Assembly (NCBI RefSeq): GCF_000317835.1
Contig: NC_019793.1
Span: 1,612,001 to 1,676,000, forward strand
Length of the DNA stretch: 64,000 nucleotides
From: Deinococcus peraridilitoris DSM 19664
GTDB taxonomy: Bacteria; Deinococcota; Deinococci; Deinococcales; Deinococcaceae
Reading direction: 5' to 3'
Positions within the stretch are counted from its first letter, which is position 1. Every line of letters begins with the position of its first letter. Below, one piece after another: positions 1 to 10,200 of this stretch. The position numbers and the translations under genes are program-made. Under the pieces are notes generated by a model. The model was not told the origin of the DNA and searched no databases. It worked only from the letters and a program-made list of their open reading frames with translations.

Positions 1-2984
1 CGGTAGACGAGGACGGCCCGCGCGACGAACTCGACGTCGTTTGGGACCTGGAGCCCGGCGCGAGGGTGCTGGAGCGGGCGGGGCTGCCCAAGCCCGCGGC
101 AGCCGACGCCGCCGAGGACTTGGACGCCTTTCTCGACGCTGTGCGCTGGGGCGCCGCCACGAATGCCGACCGCGCGTTGCTCCAAGCGCCGTTCCGCAGC
201 GGCGCGACAATCGAAGACTTCCAACTCGACCCCGTCGCGCGGGCCGTCGACATGGCCCGCGTCAACTTGTTGATCGCCGACGACGTGGGCCTTGGCAAGA
301 CCATCGAGGCGGGCTTGGTAGTGCAGGAACTGCTGCTGAGACACCGCGCGCGAACCGTGCTGATCGTCGTGCCCGCCTCGCTGCAGGTGAAGTGGCAAAC
401 CGAAATGCGCGAGAAGTTCGGCCTGGAGTTTCGCATCGTCGACACCGCCTACCTGCACGACTTCCGCCGGCGCCGCGGCATCCACGCGAACCCCTGGACG
501 TCGTACCCGCGCTTGATCACGTCGATGGACTGGGCGAAGAGCGGCGAAGGACTGCGTCTCATCGACGACGTGTTGCCGCCGCACACGACGTACCCCCGGC
601 GGTTCGACGTCCTGATCGTCGACGAAGCCCACAACGTGGCGCCGGCCGCGAGCGACAACTACGCGGTCGACAGCCAGCGGACCCGATTGATCCGCAAGCT
701 CGCGCCGCACTTCGAGCACAAACTTTTTTTGAGCGCGACCCCGCACAACGGGTACCAGCAGTCCTTCACGTCCTTGCTCGAACTCCTGGACGACCGGCGC
801 TTCTCACGCTCGGTTCAGCCGGACCCGAAGCAACTGCAGCAGGTGATGGTGCGCCGCCTCAAAAGCGAACTCGTGGACTCGGAAGGACGACCGCTCTATC
901 CTCGCCGGGAGTTGCGCGCACTCGACGTCGAATACGACGCCGAGGAACGCGAAGTTCACGGTGTCCTGTCCGAGTACGCGAAGTCCCGGCTCGAAACCTC
1001 GAGCGGCACGCGGCACGAGTACGCCACCAGCTTCGTGCTCAAGCTGCTCAAAAAACGCCTCTTCTCCTCGCCGCGCGCCTTCGCCAGGACCCTTGCCGCA
1101 CACCGCACCAGCCTGGAAGGAACACGGGAGCGCCGCGAACACGGCGATCTCGACGACCGCGTCCTGCGCAGGGCCCTCCTCCTCGCCGAGGAGGACCAAG
1201 CCGACGACGTCGAAGCCGAGCGTCTCCAGGACGAGGCGACGCACGCGGCGAGCGCCGTGGCGACCCTGCTCACCTCCGAGCAGAAGTCGTTGCTGCAACG
1301 CTTGACCTCGTGGGCGGAACGTGCCAAGAACAGGCCCGACGCCAAAGCCCGCGCCGTGCTGGCTTGGCTACGACGGGAAGTTCGCCCCGAAGGCGAATGG
1401 AGCGATCGTCGCGTGATCATCTTCACCGAGTACCGCGACACCATGACCTGGCTGGAGGAAATCCTCGCCGCGAACGGGTACGCGGGCGAACGGCTCGCGA
1501 AGTTGCACGGTGGTCTGCCGCACGACGAGCGTGAGGTCGTCAAGGCATCCTTTCAGGCTGACCCGTCGGTGTCGCCCGTGCGAATATTGCTGGCGACCGA
1601 TGCGGCTTCAGAAGGCATCGACCTGCAGAACCATTGCGACACCCTGCTCCACCTCGAGATCCCTTGGAACCCGAACGTCATGGAGCAACGCAACGGGCGC
1701 GTCGACCGCCACGGTCAGCGGTCTCCCACGGTGTCGATTTGGCACCCGGTCGGGAAGCGAACCGCGGGTGCGAGCGACACCCGCGAGGTCGACGACTCGG
1801 AATTCTTGATGCGAGCTGCCACAAAGGTCGACGCGATCCGGCAGGACCTCGGAAGCGTCGGTCCCGTGCTCGCACGTCGGATCGAAGACGCCATGCTCGG
1901 TCGTGCGCGCAGCCTCGACACCAGCGACGCCGAGCGGAAAGCGGACGTGGCCCGCGGTTCGCTCGCGGTCGAACGCCGACTGCGCGACCGGGTCGCCGAC
2001 CTGCACGCGCGCCTGATGGAAGCGCGCGAGGAATTCGGCTTGGAACCGGCACGCGTCGCGCGTGCCGTGAAGCTCGCACTCCGGCTCGACCATCAATTGC
2101 CGCTCGTGCCGGTCTCCTTGCCCGGTGCACCGGATGGCACGGTCTTCGACGTCCCCGTCGCGACCGGATCATGGGGTCGCGCGAGCGCCGGGTTGGAACA
2201 CCCGTTCACCAACGTGCGTCGCTCCATCACGTTCGACTACCAAGTCGCCAAAGGACGCGATGACGTCGTCCTGGCCCACCTCGAACACAACCTCGTGCAA
2301 CTCGCGCTCCGCCTGCTGCGCGCGGAAGTGTGGTCTCTCGAGGAAAACAAGCGGCTGCACCGTGTCACCGTCCGTTCCGTTCCCGACGAGTTGCTCCCCG
2401 TGCCGGTCGTCGGCGTGTGGTCCAGGCTGGTCGTCACGGGCGGCGACCACCGCCGACTCCACGAAGAGCTGACCTTCGCCGGCGGGGAGCTGGGGCACGA
2501 CCGCTTCGTACGCATCCCGCAGGTGCTCCGCATGCGCGAACTTGAGCGGGCGTCCTCGCCAGGAAAGGTGAACGAGGGGCTGTTCCACGCGCTGGCCGAT
2601 CGCTTCGGGCGTCACGAAACGTCGATCCTGGCGGCAGTGGAGGCTCGGACGCGCGACCGCATGGCGACGCTCGTCAACACCCTGGAACGCCGGGCGAAAG
2701 CGGAGGCCGAGGACGTCGAGCGCGTGCTCGACGATCTGGAAGCCGCGCTGCGCCGCGAGATCGAACACGAGGAGCCGATTCAACCCATGCTGTTCTCCCC
2801 ACCCGAAGCCGAGCAGCTCAAACGAGACCGTGCCGCGCTGCGCGAACGCCTGCGGCGGATTCCCGAGGAGCGCGCCCGAGAACTCGAAGCGACCCGGCAG
2901 CGGCATGCCGATCCCACCCCCCGCACCTTCCCGGTCGCGGTGGTCTTTCTGGTTCCCGACTCCACACTGCGGGGGCGTGCCTGA
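1..2984 (+). CDS. drmD: DISARM SNF2-family helicase DrmD (5' end outside window)
   Basis: Superfamily 2 helicase/translocase of the SNF2 type, the DrmD subunit found in class 1 DISARM loci. The frame is open to the left edge, and residues such as ELDVVWDLEPGARV lie before the first ATG-like codon at 66, so the gene starts outside the window. Visible motifs are Walker A DDVGLGKT (about 280-303), the DEAH box IVDEAHN (about 617-640), motif III SATPHNG (about 736-756) and the C-terminal helicase motif VI with QRNGRVDRHGQR (about 1685-1720). The C-terminal third is rich in charged helices. The stop overlaps the next start in TGATG, so the downstream methylase is probably translationally coupled. 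The family assignment is firm. The precise role (DNA translocation during phage exclusion) is inferred from DISARM in general. Confidence 0.9.
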   Translation, partial: VDEDGPRDELDVVWDLEPGARVLERAGLPKPAAADAAEDLDAFLDAVRWGAATNADRALLQAPFRSGATIEDFQLDPVARAVDMARVNLLIADDVGLGKTIEAGLVVQELLLRHRARTVLIVVPASLQVKWQTEMREKFGLEFRIVDTAYLHDFRRRRGIHANPWTSYPRLITSMDWAKSGEGLRLIDDVLPPHTTYPRRFDVLIVDEAHNVAPAASDNYAVDSQRTRLIRKLAPHFEHKLFLSATPHNGYQQSFTSLLELLDDRRFSRSVQPDPKQLQQVMVRRLKSELVDSEGRPLYPRRELRALDVEYDAEEREVHGVLSEYAKSRLETSSGTRHEYATSFVLKLLKKRLFSSPRAFARTLAAHRTSLEGTRERREHGDLDDRVLRRALLLAEEDQADDVEAERLQDEATHAASAVATLLTSEQKSLLQRLTSWAERAKNRPDAKARAVLAWLRREVRPEGEWSDRRVIIFTEYRDTMTWLEEILAANGYAGERLAKLHGGLPHDEREVVKASFQADPSVSPVRILLATDAASEGIDLQNHCDTLLHLEIPWNPNVMEQRNGRVDRHGQRSPTVSIWHPVGKRTAGASDTREVDDSEFLMRAATKVDAIRQDLGSVGPVLARRIEDAMLGRARSLDTSDAERKADVARGSLAVERRLRDRVADLHARLMEAREEFGLEPARVARAVKLALRLDHQLPLVPVSLPGAPDGTVFDVPVATGSWGRASAGLEHPFTNVRRSITFDYQVAKGRDDVVLAHLEHNLVQLALRLLRAEVWSLEENKRLHRVTVRSVPDELLPVPVVGVWSRLVVTGGDHRRLHEELTFAGGELGHDRFVRIPQVLRMRELERASSPGKVNEGLFHALADRFGRHETSILAAVEARTRDRMATLVNTLERRAKAEAEDVERVLDDLEAALRREIEHEEPIQPMLFSPPEAEQLKRDRAALRERLRRIPEERARELEATRQRHADPTPRTFPVAVVFLVPDSTLRGRA

Positions 2985-5900
2985 TGAGACTCTTCTCCGA
3001 AACGGACTCCACCCTCGACTGGCTCTCCCTGGTCGACGTCGCCGGCGCCTGGTTCGCGCCCGACGTCCTCGGCGCGGAATTCCAGCAAGGTCTCGACACC
3101 CTCGACCCCGGGACGCGACGCCGCGTCCACGAGGCCTGGAGGGAGTGGCGGGAGGCCGTCGTCGACGAGGACCCGCTGCTCGCCGGCCTGCATCGGGAGT
3201 GGGTCAAGATCGTGCTCGACGAGGTCCTGTCGTACGGACCCCCTCTGCTGACGCCCGTCGACCCGGAGGGGAACACGTTCGTCCATGTCGTCCCGGAGTC
3301 GGGGGAAGCGCTGCGTCCGACCTTCGTGGTAGGACGTGCCGACAACGCGCCGAAGCTGCTGGTCGTCGTCCACGATCCCAACACGCCCCTCGACAAGCCG
3401 CTCGCGCGGGCGCGCGGCACCTCCTCGCCGCTCGAACGCACGGTGACGCTGTGCCGCGGCCTGGGGGTCCGTTCGGCGATCGTGACGAACGGCGAACGCT
3501 GGGCCTTCGTGGACGCGCCGCTCGGATCGGTGTCCGGCCACGTCTCGTGGTACGCCCGTTACTGGTGGCAAGAAGCCGTGACCTTGCGCGCCTTCCACTC
3601 CCTGCTGAACGCGCGTCGCCTCTTCGGCCGAGACGAGGGCACTCCGTGGGCCTTGCTGGACCGCTCGGCCGAGTACCGCGAGGAAGTCACGTCCACCCTC
3701 GGCCAGCAGGTCGAGCGCGCCGTCGAAGTGCTCGTGCACTCCATCGACCGCGCGAACCGCGACAAGGGGGACGCGCTGCTGCACGACGTTTCCCCCACCG
3801 AACTGTACGAAGCCGGCCTCACGGTGATGATGCGGCTCGTCGTCCTGCTGTGCGCGGAGGAGCGCGGCCTGCTTCTCCTCGGCGATCCCACCTGGGACGA
3901 AAGCTACGCCGTGTCGACGTTGCGCGGCCAACTCGACGAGGCCGCCGATCGTGACGGCCCCGCGGTCCTGGAGCGGCGTCACGACGCTTGGAGCCGCCTG
4001 CTGGCGACCTTTCGGGCGGTGTACGGCGGCGTCGAGCACGAATCCTTGCGTCTCCCGGCGCTCGGCGGTTCGCTGTTCGACCCGGACCGCTTCCCGTTCC
4101 TCGAAGGCCGCACCAAGGACACGAGCTGGCGCGACAAGGGCGCCGAGCCTCTCCCGATCGACAACAGGACCGTGCTGCTGCTGCTCTCGGCATTGCAGAA
4201 ACTCGAGCGCGGCGACGGGGCGCAAGTGCTCTCGTACCGCGCTCTCGACGTGGAACAGATCGGCCACGTCTACGAAGGGTTGCTGGAACGCACGGTCACG
4301 CGCCTCCCGGAGCCGACGCTCGGCCTCGAAGGATCGGCCAAGTTCCGCAATCCTTCGGTGAAGCTCGCCGAACTCGAATCCGCCCAGCTCGACGGAACGG
4401 CCAAGCTCGTCGACTTCCTGGTCAAGAAGACCGGCCGCGCCAAGCCCGGCTTGACGAAGGCGCTTGCCAAGGAAGTCGGGGACACCGACCGTGCCCGCCT
4501 GTTGCAAGCGTGCGAAGGAGACCGCGCCCTGCTGGAACGCGTCCTGCCCTTCGCGCGCCTGCTGCGGCTCGACGCGTGGGGGGAGCCGATCGTGTACCCT
4601 GCCGGCGCCTTCGCCGTGACCTCGGGAGACGAACGGGGCACGACCGGCGCGCACTACACGCCGAAGGCGCTGACCGAACGAGTGGTCGCGACCACGCTCA
4701 CGCCACTCGCGTACCATGGTCCAGCTCAAGGGCTGCCACGCGAGGACTGGCGGCTCAAGACGCCAGGAGAGCTGCTCGACCTCAAGGTGTGCGATCCGGC
4801 GATGGGCTCGGGCGCTTTCCTGGTGCAAGTCTGTCGTTGGCTCGGCGATCGAGTGGTCGAGAGTTGGGCGAACGCCGAAGCCGGCGGGAAGGTGGTCGAC
4901 GCCTTCGGTGAGGTCCGAGAGACCTCCGAGGGCGTGGAGCCACTCTCGAACGACGCGGAGGAGCGCCTGCTGCTCGCTCGTCGCCTCGTCGCCGAGCGCT
5001 GCGTGTACGGCGTGGACATCAATCCGTTCGCCGTCGAACTCGCCAAGTTGTCGTTGTGGCTCGTGACGCTCGCGAAAGGCCGGCCCTTCGGCTTCCTCGA
5101 CCACAACCTTCGCCACGGAGACAGCCTGCTCGGCCTGCACGCATTGAGGCAACTCACGGAACTCGCCATGACGCCCACTGGGAAGCAGCTCCTGTTCGCA
5201 GGGGACGTCGAACGTGCCGTGAAGGCAGCCGTCTCGGCGCGAAGTCGGCTGCGCGACACCCCGATCCTCGACATCCAGGACGTCGAGAAGATGGCGAAAC
5301 TCGATGCCGAGGCGCGCTCCGTCCTCGAACGTCCACACCTAGCCGCCGACGCCATGATCGGTGAGGCGCTGCGCCACGCGGCCGCTCCTCAACGCCTGGA
5401 ACCCGCCCTGATTGTGCTAGCGAACGAGGTCGGAGGTATGCTGAAAGGTGACCATGCGGGAGAGGCGGCCGTTGCAGCGCGCGCGCGCGCGGCTCTCTCG
5501 ACGGATGTGCCGACCCGAAAGCGTCGGCACAGACCGTTCCACTGGCCGCTCGAGTTTCCCGAGGTGTTCGTCCGCGGCAATGCCGGCTTCGACGCTTTCG
5601 TCGGTAATCCTCCTTTCCTCGGTGGACAAAAGATTACGAGCGCTATGGGAGCGGCGTTCCGTGACTACCTGGTGAGCTTCCATGCCGACGGCAACAAGGG
5701 GTCGGCCGACCTTGTGGCCTACTTCTTTCTGTCGTGTCATGACCTTCTCCGCGAAGCGGGCTACCTGGGCTTGATCGCCGTGAACACCATTGCCGAAGGC
5801 GCTACACGAGAAATCGGATTGGCGCGACTAACGTCAGAGGAAGCAGTCATCTTCGAGGCACATCCGAACGAGTCCTGGCCTGGCAAAGCTGCAGTCGTGA

Positions 5901-7228
5901 CTAGCCGAGTTCACATCACGAAAGGTGACTGGGGAGGCAAGAAGATCCTTCTCGACCGCGACGTTCAGCTAATTTCAGCTTTCCTGACCGACCAAGCCGA
6001 CAAAAAGGCACTGCCCCTGAAATCGAATGAGGGCAAGTCGTTCCAAGGCTCTATCACCCTGGGGCAGGGCTTCGTCCTTGAGCCACACGTTGCAAGTCGA
6101 CTACTCGAGACGGCAGAGAATCGTGAAGTGCTATTCCCGTACCTTATTGGAGACGATCTTACAACTCATCCGCAGCAACACGCATCCCGATGGGTCATTA
6201 ACTTCTGGGATTGGCCCCTTTCACGTGGTGCTGAAGGAGTTTGGGTAAGTGCCGACGAGGTCCAAAGGCGAAACTGGTTAAAGGTGGGAACCGTGCCGTC
6301 AGACTTTCCAGGGCACGCAGCTGAGGATTATCCCAGCGTTCTAACTATCGTAGAAAGGGACGTCAAGCCTGACCGTCAGCGGAAAGATGAGAATGGCAGA
6401 TTTTTACAGAGAGAGGCCCGAGCCCTACGGTGGTGGCAGCATGCAGAGAAAGCAACGGGCTTGTACCATTCGATTGGACGGGGCGCGAACTTTTGGAGCC
6501 ACCCCCGTGATTGGAGCCAGCAAAAACCTGCACCCGCTGAAGTAATTTGTTTCGCGACCGGAGCCACCAAGTATCCGTCGTTCGAGTTCTGTTCCAACTA
6601 TCAAGTCTTTGCTAACACACTAGGAATAATCACGCTGTTCGACAACGACAGCTACGCGATCCTGAACTCGTCGATCCACGGGGTTTGGGCGTGGAAGTAC
6701 GGTTCGCGGATGAAGCGAGACCTTCGCTACACGCCGACCGACTGCTTCGAGACTTTCCCATTTCCCTCTAAGGACAACGAGTTGCATGCCCTCGGTGCGG
6801 CTCTGCGGGCAGCTAGGAAGCGAGGTCACGCCTCATTCGACGTCGGCTTGACGGACCTCTACAACATGTTCCACGATCCCGAAGTCGAGGACGAAGCCAT
6901 CCTTGAGCTGCGACGCGTCCACCGTCTCGTGGACGAGCGACTCGCAGCCCTGTACGGCTTCGATTTCGACCTCGAACACGGTTTCCACGACGTTCCCTTC
7001 CTGCCCCCCGAAGACCGGAGGCGCTTCACTGTCTCGGAGGCGGCTCGCCTCGAGGTCCTGCGTCGCCTCGCGGACCTCAATCAGGAGCGCTACGACGAAG
7101 AGCAGGCCGAAGCGGAGATCCCCGTGAAGCCCACCAAGCCGGGGACGCGAGTCTCGAAGGGTACGTCGACCGACCGACAACCGAGCCTCCTGGATTCCGC
7201 GCCGACGAAGAGGAGTGATTCCGCATGA
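2984..7228 (+). CDS. drmMI: DISARM adenine-specific DNA methyltransferase DrmMI
   Basis: Large N6-adenine methyltransferase (1,414 aa) of the Eco57I/PglX type, expected to mark host DNA so that DISARM spares it. The SAM-binding motif DPAMGSGAF lies near residue 604 and the catalytic NPPF tetrapeptide near residue 875. A long N-terminal region resembles the restriction-type half of combined R-M proteins, but I see no clear PD-(D/E)XK motif. The part after the catalytic motif (about 5750-6800) is clearly poorer in G+C than the rest and should be the target-recognition region, suggesting it was exchanged separately. The start overlaps drmD (TGATG) and the end overlaps drmA (ATGA). In class 1 DISARM this gene sits between drmD and drmA, exactly as here. 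Confidence 0.9.
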   Translation: MRLFSETDSTLDWLSLVDVAGAWFAPDVLGAEFQQGLDTLDPGTRRRVHEAWREWREAVVDEDPLLAGLHREWVKIVLDEVLSYGPPLLTPVDPEGNTFVHVVPESGEALRPTFVVGRADNAPKLLVVVHDPNTPLDKPLARARGTSSPLERTVTLCRGLGVRSAIVTNGERWAFVDAPLGSVSGHVSWYARYWWQEAVTLRAFHSLLNARRLFGRDEGTPWALLDRSAEYREEVTSTLGQQVERAVEVLVHSIDRANRDKGDALLHDVSPTELYEAGLTVMMRLVVLLCAEERGLLLLGDPTWDESYAVSTLRGQLDEAADRDGPAVLERRHDAWSRLLATFRAVYGGVEHESLRLPALGGSLFDPDRFPFLEGRTKDTSWRDKGAEPLPIDNRTVLLLLSALQKLERGDGAQVLSYRALDVEQIGHVYEGLLERTVTRLPEPTLGLEGSAKFRNPSVKLAELESAQLDGTAKLVDFLVKKTGRAKPGLTKALAKEVGDTDRARLLQACEGDRALLERVLPFARLLRLDAWGEPIVYPAGAFAVTSGDERGTTGAHYTPKALTERVVATTLTPLAYHGPAQGLPREDWRLKTPGELLDLKVCDPAMGSGAFLVQVCRWLGDRVVESWANAEAGGKVVDAFGEVRETSEGVEPLSNDAEERLLLARRLVAERCVYGVDINPFAVELAKLSLWLVTLAKGRPFGFLDHNLRHGDSLLGLHALRQLTELAMTPTGKQLLFAGDVERAVKAAVSARSRLRDTPILDIQDVEKMAKLDAEARSVLERPHLAADAMIGEALRHAAAPQRLEPALIVLANEVGGMLKGDHAGEAAVAARARAALSTDVPTRKRRHRPFHWPLEFPEVFVRGNAGFDAFVGNPPFLGGQKITSAMGAAFRDYLVSFHADGNKGSADLVAYFFLSCHDLLREAGYLGLIAVNTIAEGATREIGLARLTSEEAVIFEAHPNESWPGKAAVVTSRVHITKGDWGGKKILLDRDVQLISAFLTDQADKKALPLKSNEGKSFQGSITLGQGFVLEPHVASRLLETAENREVLFPYLIGDDLTTHPQQHASRWVINFWDWPLSRGAEGVWVSADEVQRRNWLKVGTVPSDFPGHAAEDYPSVLTIVERDVKPDRQRKDENGRFLQREARALRWWQHAEKATGLYHSIGRGANFWSHPRDWSQQKPAPAEVICFATGATKYPSFEFCSNYQVFANTLGIITLFDNDSYAILNSSIHGVWAWKYGSRMKRDLRYTPTDCFETFPFPSKDNELHALGAALRAARKRGHASFDVGLTDLYNMFHDPEVEDEAILELRRVHRLVDERLAALYGFDFDLEHGFHDVPFLPPEDRRRFTVSEAARLEVLRRLADLNQERYDEEQAEAEIPVKPTKPGTRVSKGTSTDRQPSLLDSAPTKRSDSA

Positions 7229-10200
7229 CGAACGAGGTACGGCGCCGGCGAGGCGCTCCCGAAGAGCGACCGCCGCGAATTCCCAACGCGTGGTTGATCG
7301 GCCGCAACGATTGGACGCGGCTCGATGTCCACACGCTGGTCCTCCCGGGCGACAAGGAGCGGTGGCGCGACCTGGAGGAGGGCGACGCGGTGCTCGTCGC
7401 GGAGGAGCACGGTGGAGAGTGGCGCGCCGTGCACGTGGGGGGCATCTTCCGCGTACGCTCCACCGCTTCCGAAACGACCTACTACTTCGACGTGACTCGC
7501 GCGATCGACGGAGAACCTTCGCTGGAGTCGCTGAGCCTCGGCGGTCACGATCCCCGCCTCCTCGCCTCGCGCCTCGGCTGGACGGCGTTCGAGGCCGCGA
7601 TCCGGGCAAGCCTCGGGATGGGCTACGCGGAGTTGCCGACCAGTCGCGACCAAGCGTACCTGCGCGAGCTGCTGAGGCTTGCCGTCGTCGACGACCTGCT
7701 CGGGCCCGCGGACGGACCGCACGAGGAAATCGTCGAGATGAGCGTGCGCGACCGCTACCTGGTCGGGAAGCTCGCTCCGGTGGACACGACGGCGAACCCG
7801 ATTCTATCGAACGAGGACGACCAGGACGAGGAGCCGGAAGATTTACGCCCGCGCGAAGGTGTGGCGGCGGACCCGGGTCAGGAGCTGGGGGGAGCGTCGG
7901 GTCGCACGAGTCCCGAGGACGACGTCGCCGAACTCGACGCGTCGCGCAACGCGTCGATCGTGCCGTCTTCGTTCGGCATGACCTTCTGTCTGGATGCCGG
8001 TACCACGCACGTCGAAGTCGAAGCGACATGGGGCCGCTACGAACGCCGCGAAAGCGAGCGGCACGTGAACGAGCGGACCGAAAAGCCGTTGCGTGCCTGG
8101 AAGCGGCGGCCGTCGGGCGGTAAGTTCGCGTTGCACCTCGCCGGAGACGTCGTCGAGCCCGTCGCGCCCGACCCCGCCTGCCCGTCGGTCGTCGTCCGCG
8201 GACGCGTGCGACTCCATCCGAACGGCCGGGATCGGCTCGTGACGCTGTTCCTGGTGAACACCCAACGGACTCCGGACGCGAACGTGGACGCCGCGTGGCT
8301 CTTTCAGCCCGAACTGGTCGTCCGCGACCTCGGCAGAGTCGGCTCCTTCCGGCGCCGTCCGCCCCTCGAGCCGGACGGAAGCGATCCGGAGCGCGAGGCG
8401 CTCGCGATGCTGTACCGCGAGCAAGTCGAGTTCGCGGTGGGTCACGGCGTCGCCGTCGCGGCGCGCGTCGCTCCCGGCGATCCTGAGCGAGCCACGGAAG
8501 TCCGGACAGGGGTGATGCCCAGCTACGAAGTGCCCATCACGGAAACGCCTCCCCAGGACGACCTGCCGAGCGACTTCCTCGACATGCGGCGCCTCGCGGC
8601 GATGGACCGCAACGCGCTGACCTCCGGGCTGGACGCCTTCGTCGCGTCGTACTCGAGCTGGATCGAAGCCCAGCGCGCGAAGGTGGGTCACGGCGTCGAC
8701 GGCTGGGACGACACGGCGAAGGAGGCGCTGAAGCGCTGCGAACACGTGCGCGACCGTTTGCAGGTGGGCGTGGACGTACTTCGGGGAGACGACGAAGCGC
8801 TCGCAGCGTTCCGCTTCGCGAACCTCGCGATGGCCGACCAGCGAGTCCGGTCCATCTACTCGCTTCGGCGTCGTCGCGGCGAGACGCTCTCGCCGAGCGA
8901 CGTCGACACCCCGGGCAACCACTCGTGGCGCGCCTTTCAGCTCGCGTTCGTGCTGCTCGGCATTCCCTCGCTCGCCGATCCGGCGCACAAGGACCGCACC
9001 GACCCGGTGGAGGGCGAGGCGGACTTGCTCTGGTTTCCGACGGGCGGCGGCAAGACCGAGGCGTACCTGGGCGTGGCGGCCTTCGCGATGGCGATGCGCC
9101 GTCTCCGCCCCGACCTCGGTGGCCTCGACGCGTCTCGCGGCCTCGCCGTGGTCATGCGGTACACGCTGCGCCTGCTGACGATGCAGCAGTTCCAGCGCGC
9201 GAGCGCGCTGTTGTGCGCGATGGAGCAGTTGCGTACGGCGGCACCCGACGTGTGGGGGCGGTCGCCGTTCCGGATCGGCTTGTGGGTCGGGCAGAAGAGC
9301 ACGCCCAACACGGTCGCGGAAGCGCACGAGGCAATCAAGGCGGAAAAGGAGGGCAAGCGCCCGCGCAGCGCGAGCCCGGCGCAGCTCACGACCTGTCCGT
9401 GGTGCGGATCGACGATCGAGCCGAAGCGCGACGTCGTGGTGGACCGCGAGCGGGGCCTCACGCACCTTTACTGCCCCAACGTCGCCGACGCCTGCCCGTT
9501 TTCCGACACCCGTGGGGACGGGCTCCCGGTCGTGGTGGTCGACGAGGAGCTGTACCACCGGCCCCCGACCATGCTGATCGCCACGGTCGACAAGTTCGCG
9601 CTGATGGCGTGGAAGGGCGAGGTGAGGACCTTGTTCGGCCGGGTCGAACGCGAGTGCCCTCGGCACGGCCTGCTCTGGCCCGACTCGGACTGCACCGGCA
9701 ATCATCCCGCGAAAGGCAGCCTCCCGAAGACGACGGTCCGGAACGTTCGAGCGATTCGGCCGCCCGACTTGATCATCCAGGACGAGTTCCACCTGATCTC
9801 GGGACCGTTGGGAACCATGGTCGGCTTGTACGAAACGGCGGTGGACGCGCTGTGCTCGTGGAAACTCGACGACGGGACGACCGTTCGGCCCAAGGTCATC
9901 GCGTCGACCGCGACGGTGCGCAAGGCGGCCGAGCAGGTCAACGGGGTGTTCCTACGGTGCGTGGCCGTCTTTCCCCCACACGGTCTCGACGTCGGGGACA
10001 ACTTCTTCTCGAAGCAGACCCCGACCGACGAGAAGCCGGGGAGGCTCTACCTGGGCGTATGCGCGCCCGGCTCGTCCAAGCCCGCGATGCTCATCCGCGT
10101 GTACGTCGCTCTCCTCACCGGAGCCCAGGCGCTCTTCGAACGTTTCGGAGACGCCGCCGATCCCTACATGACGCTCGTGGGATACTTCAACGCGCTGCGC

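Noticed and set aside
2780..5338. 852-codon open frame on the minus strand across drmD/drmMI
   Set aside because: Antisense to two genes with clear motifs; high G+C makes long shadow frames. No ribosome site or domain.
7843..9792. 649-codon minus frame inside drmA
   Set aside because: Shadow of drmA; composition dominated by Arg/Ala/Gly/Pro, no motif.
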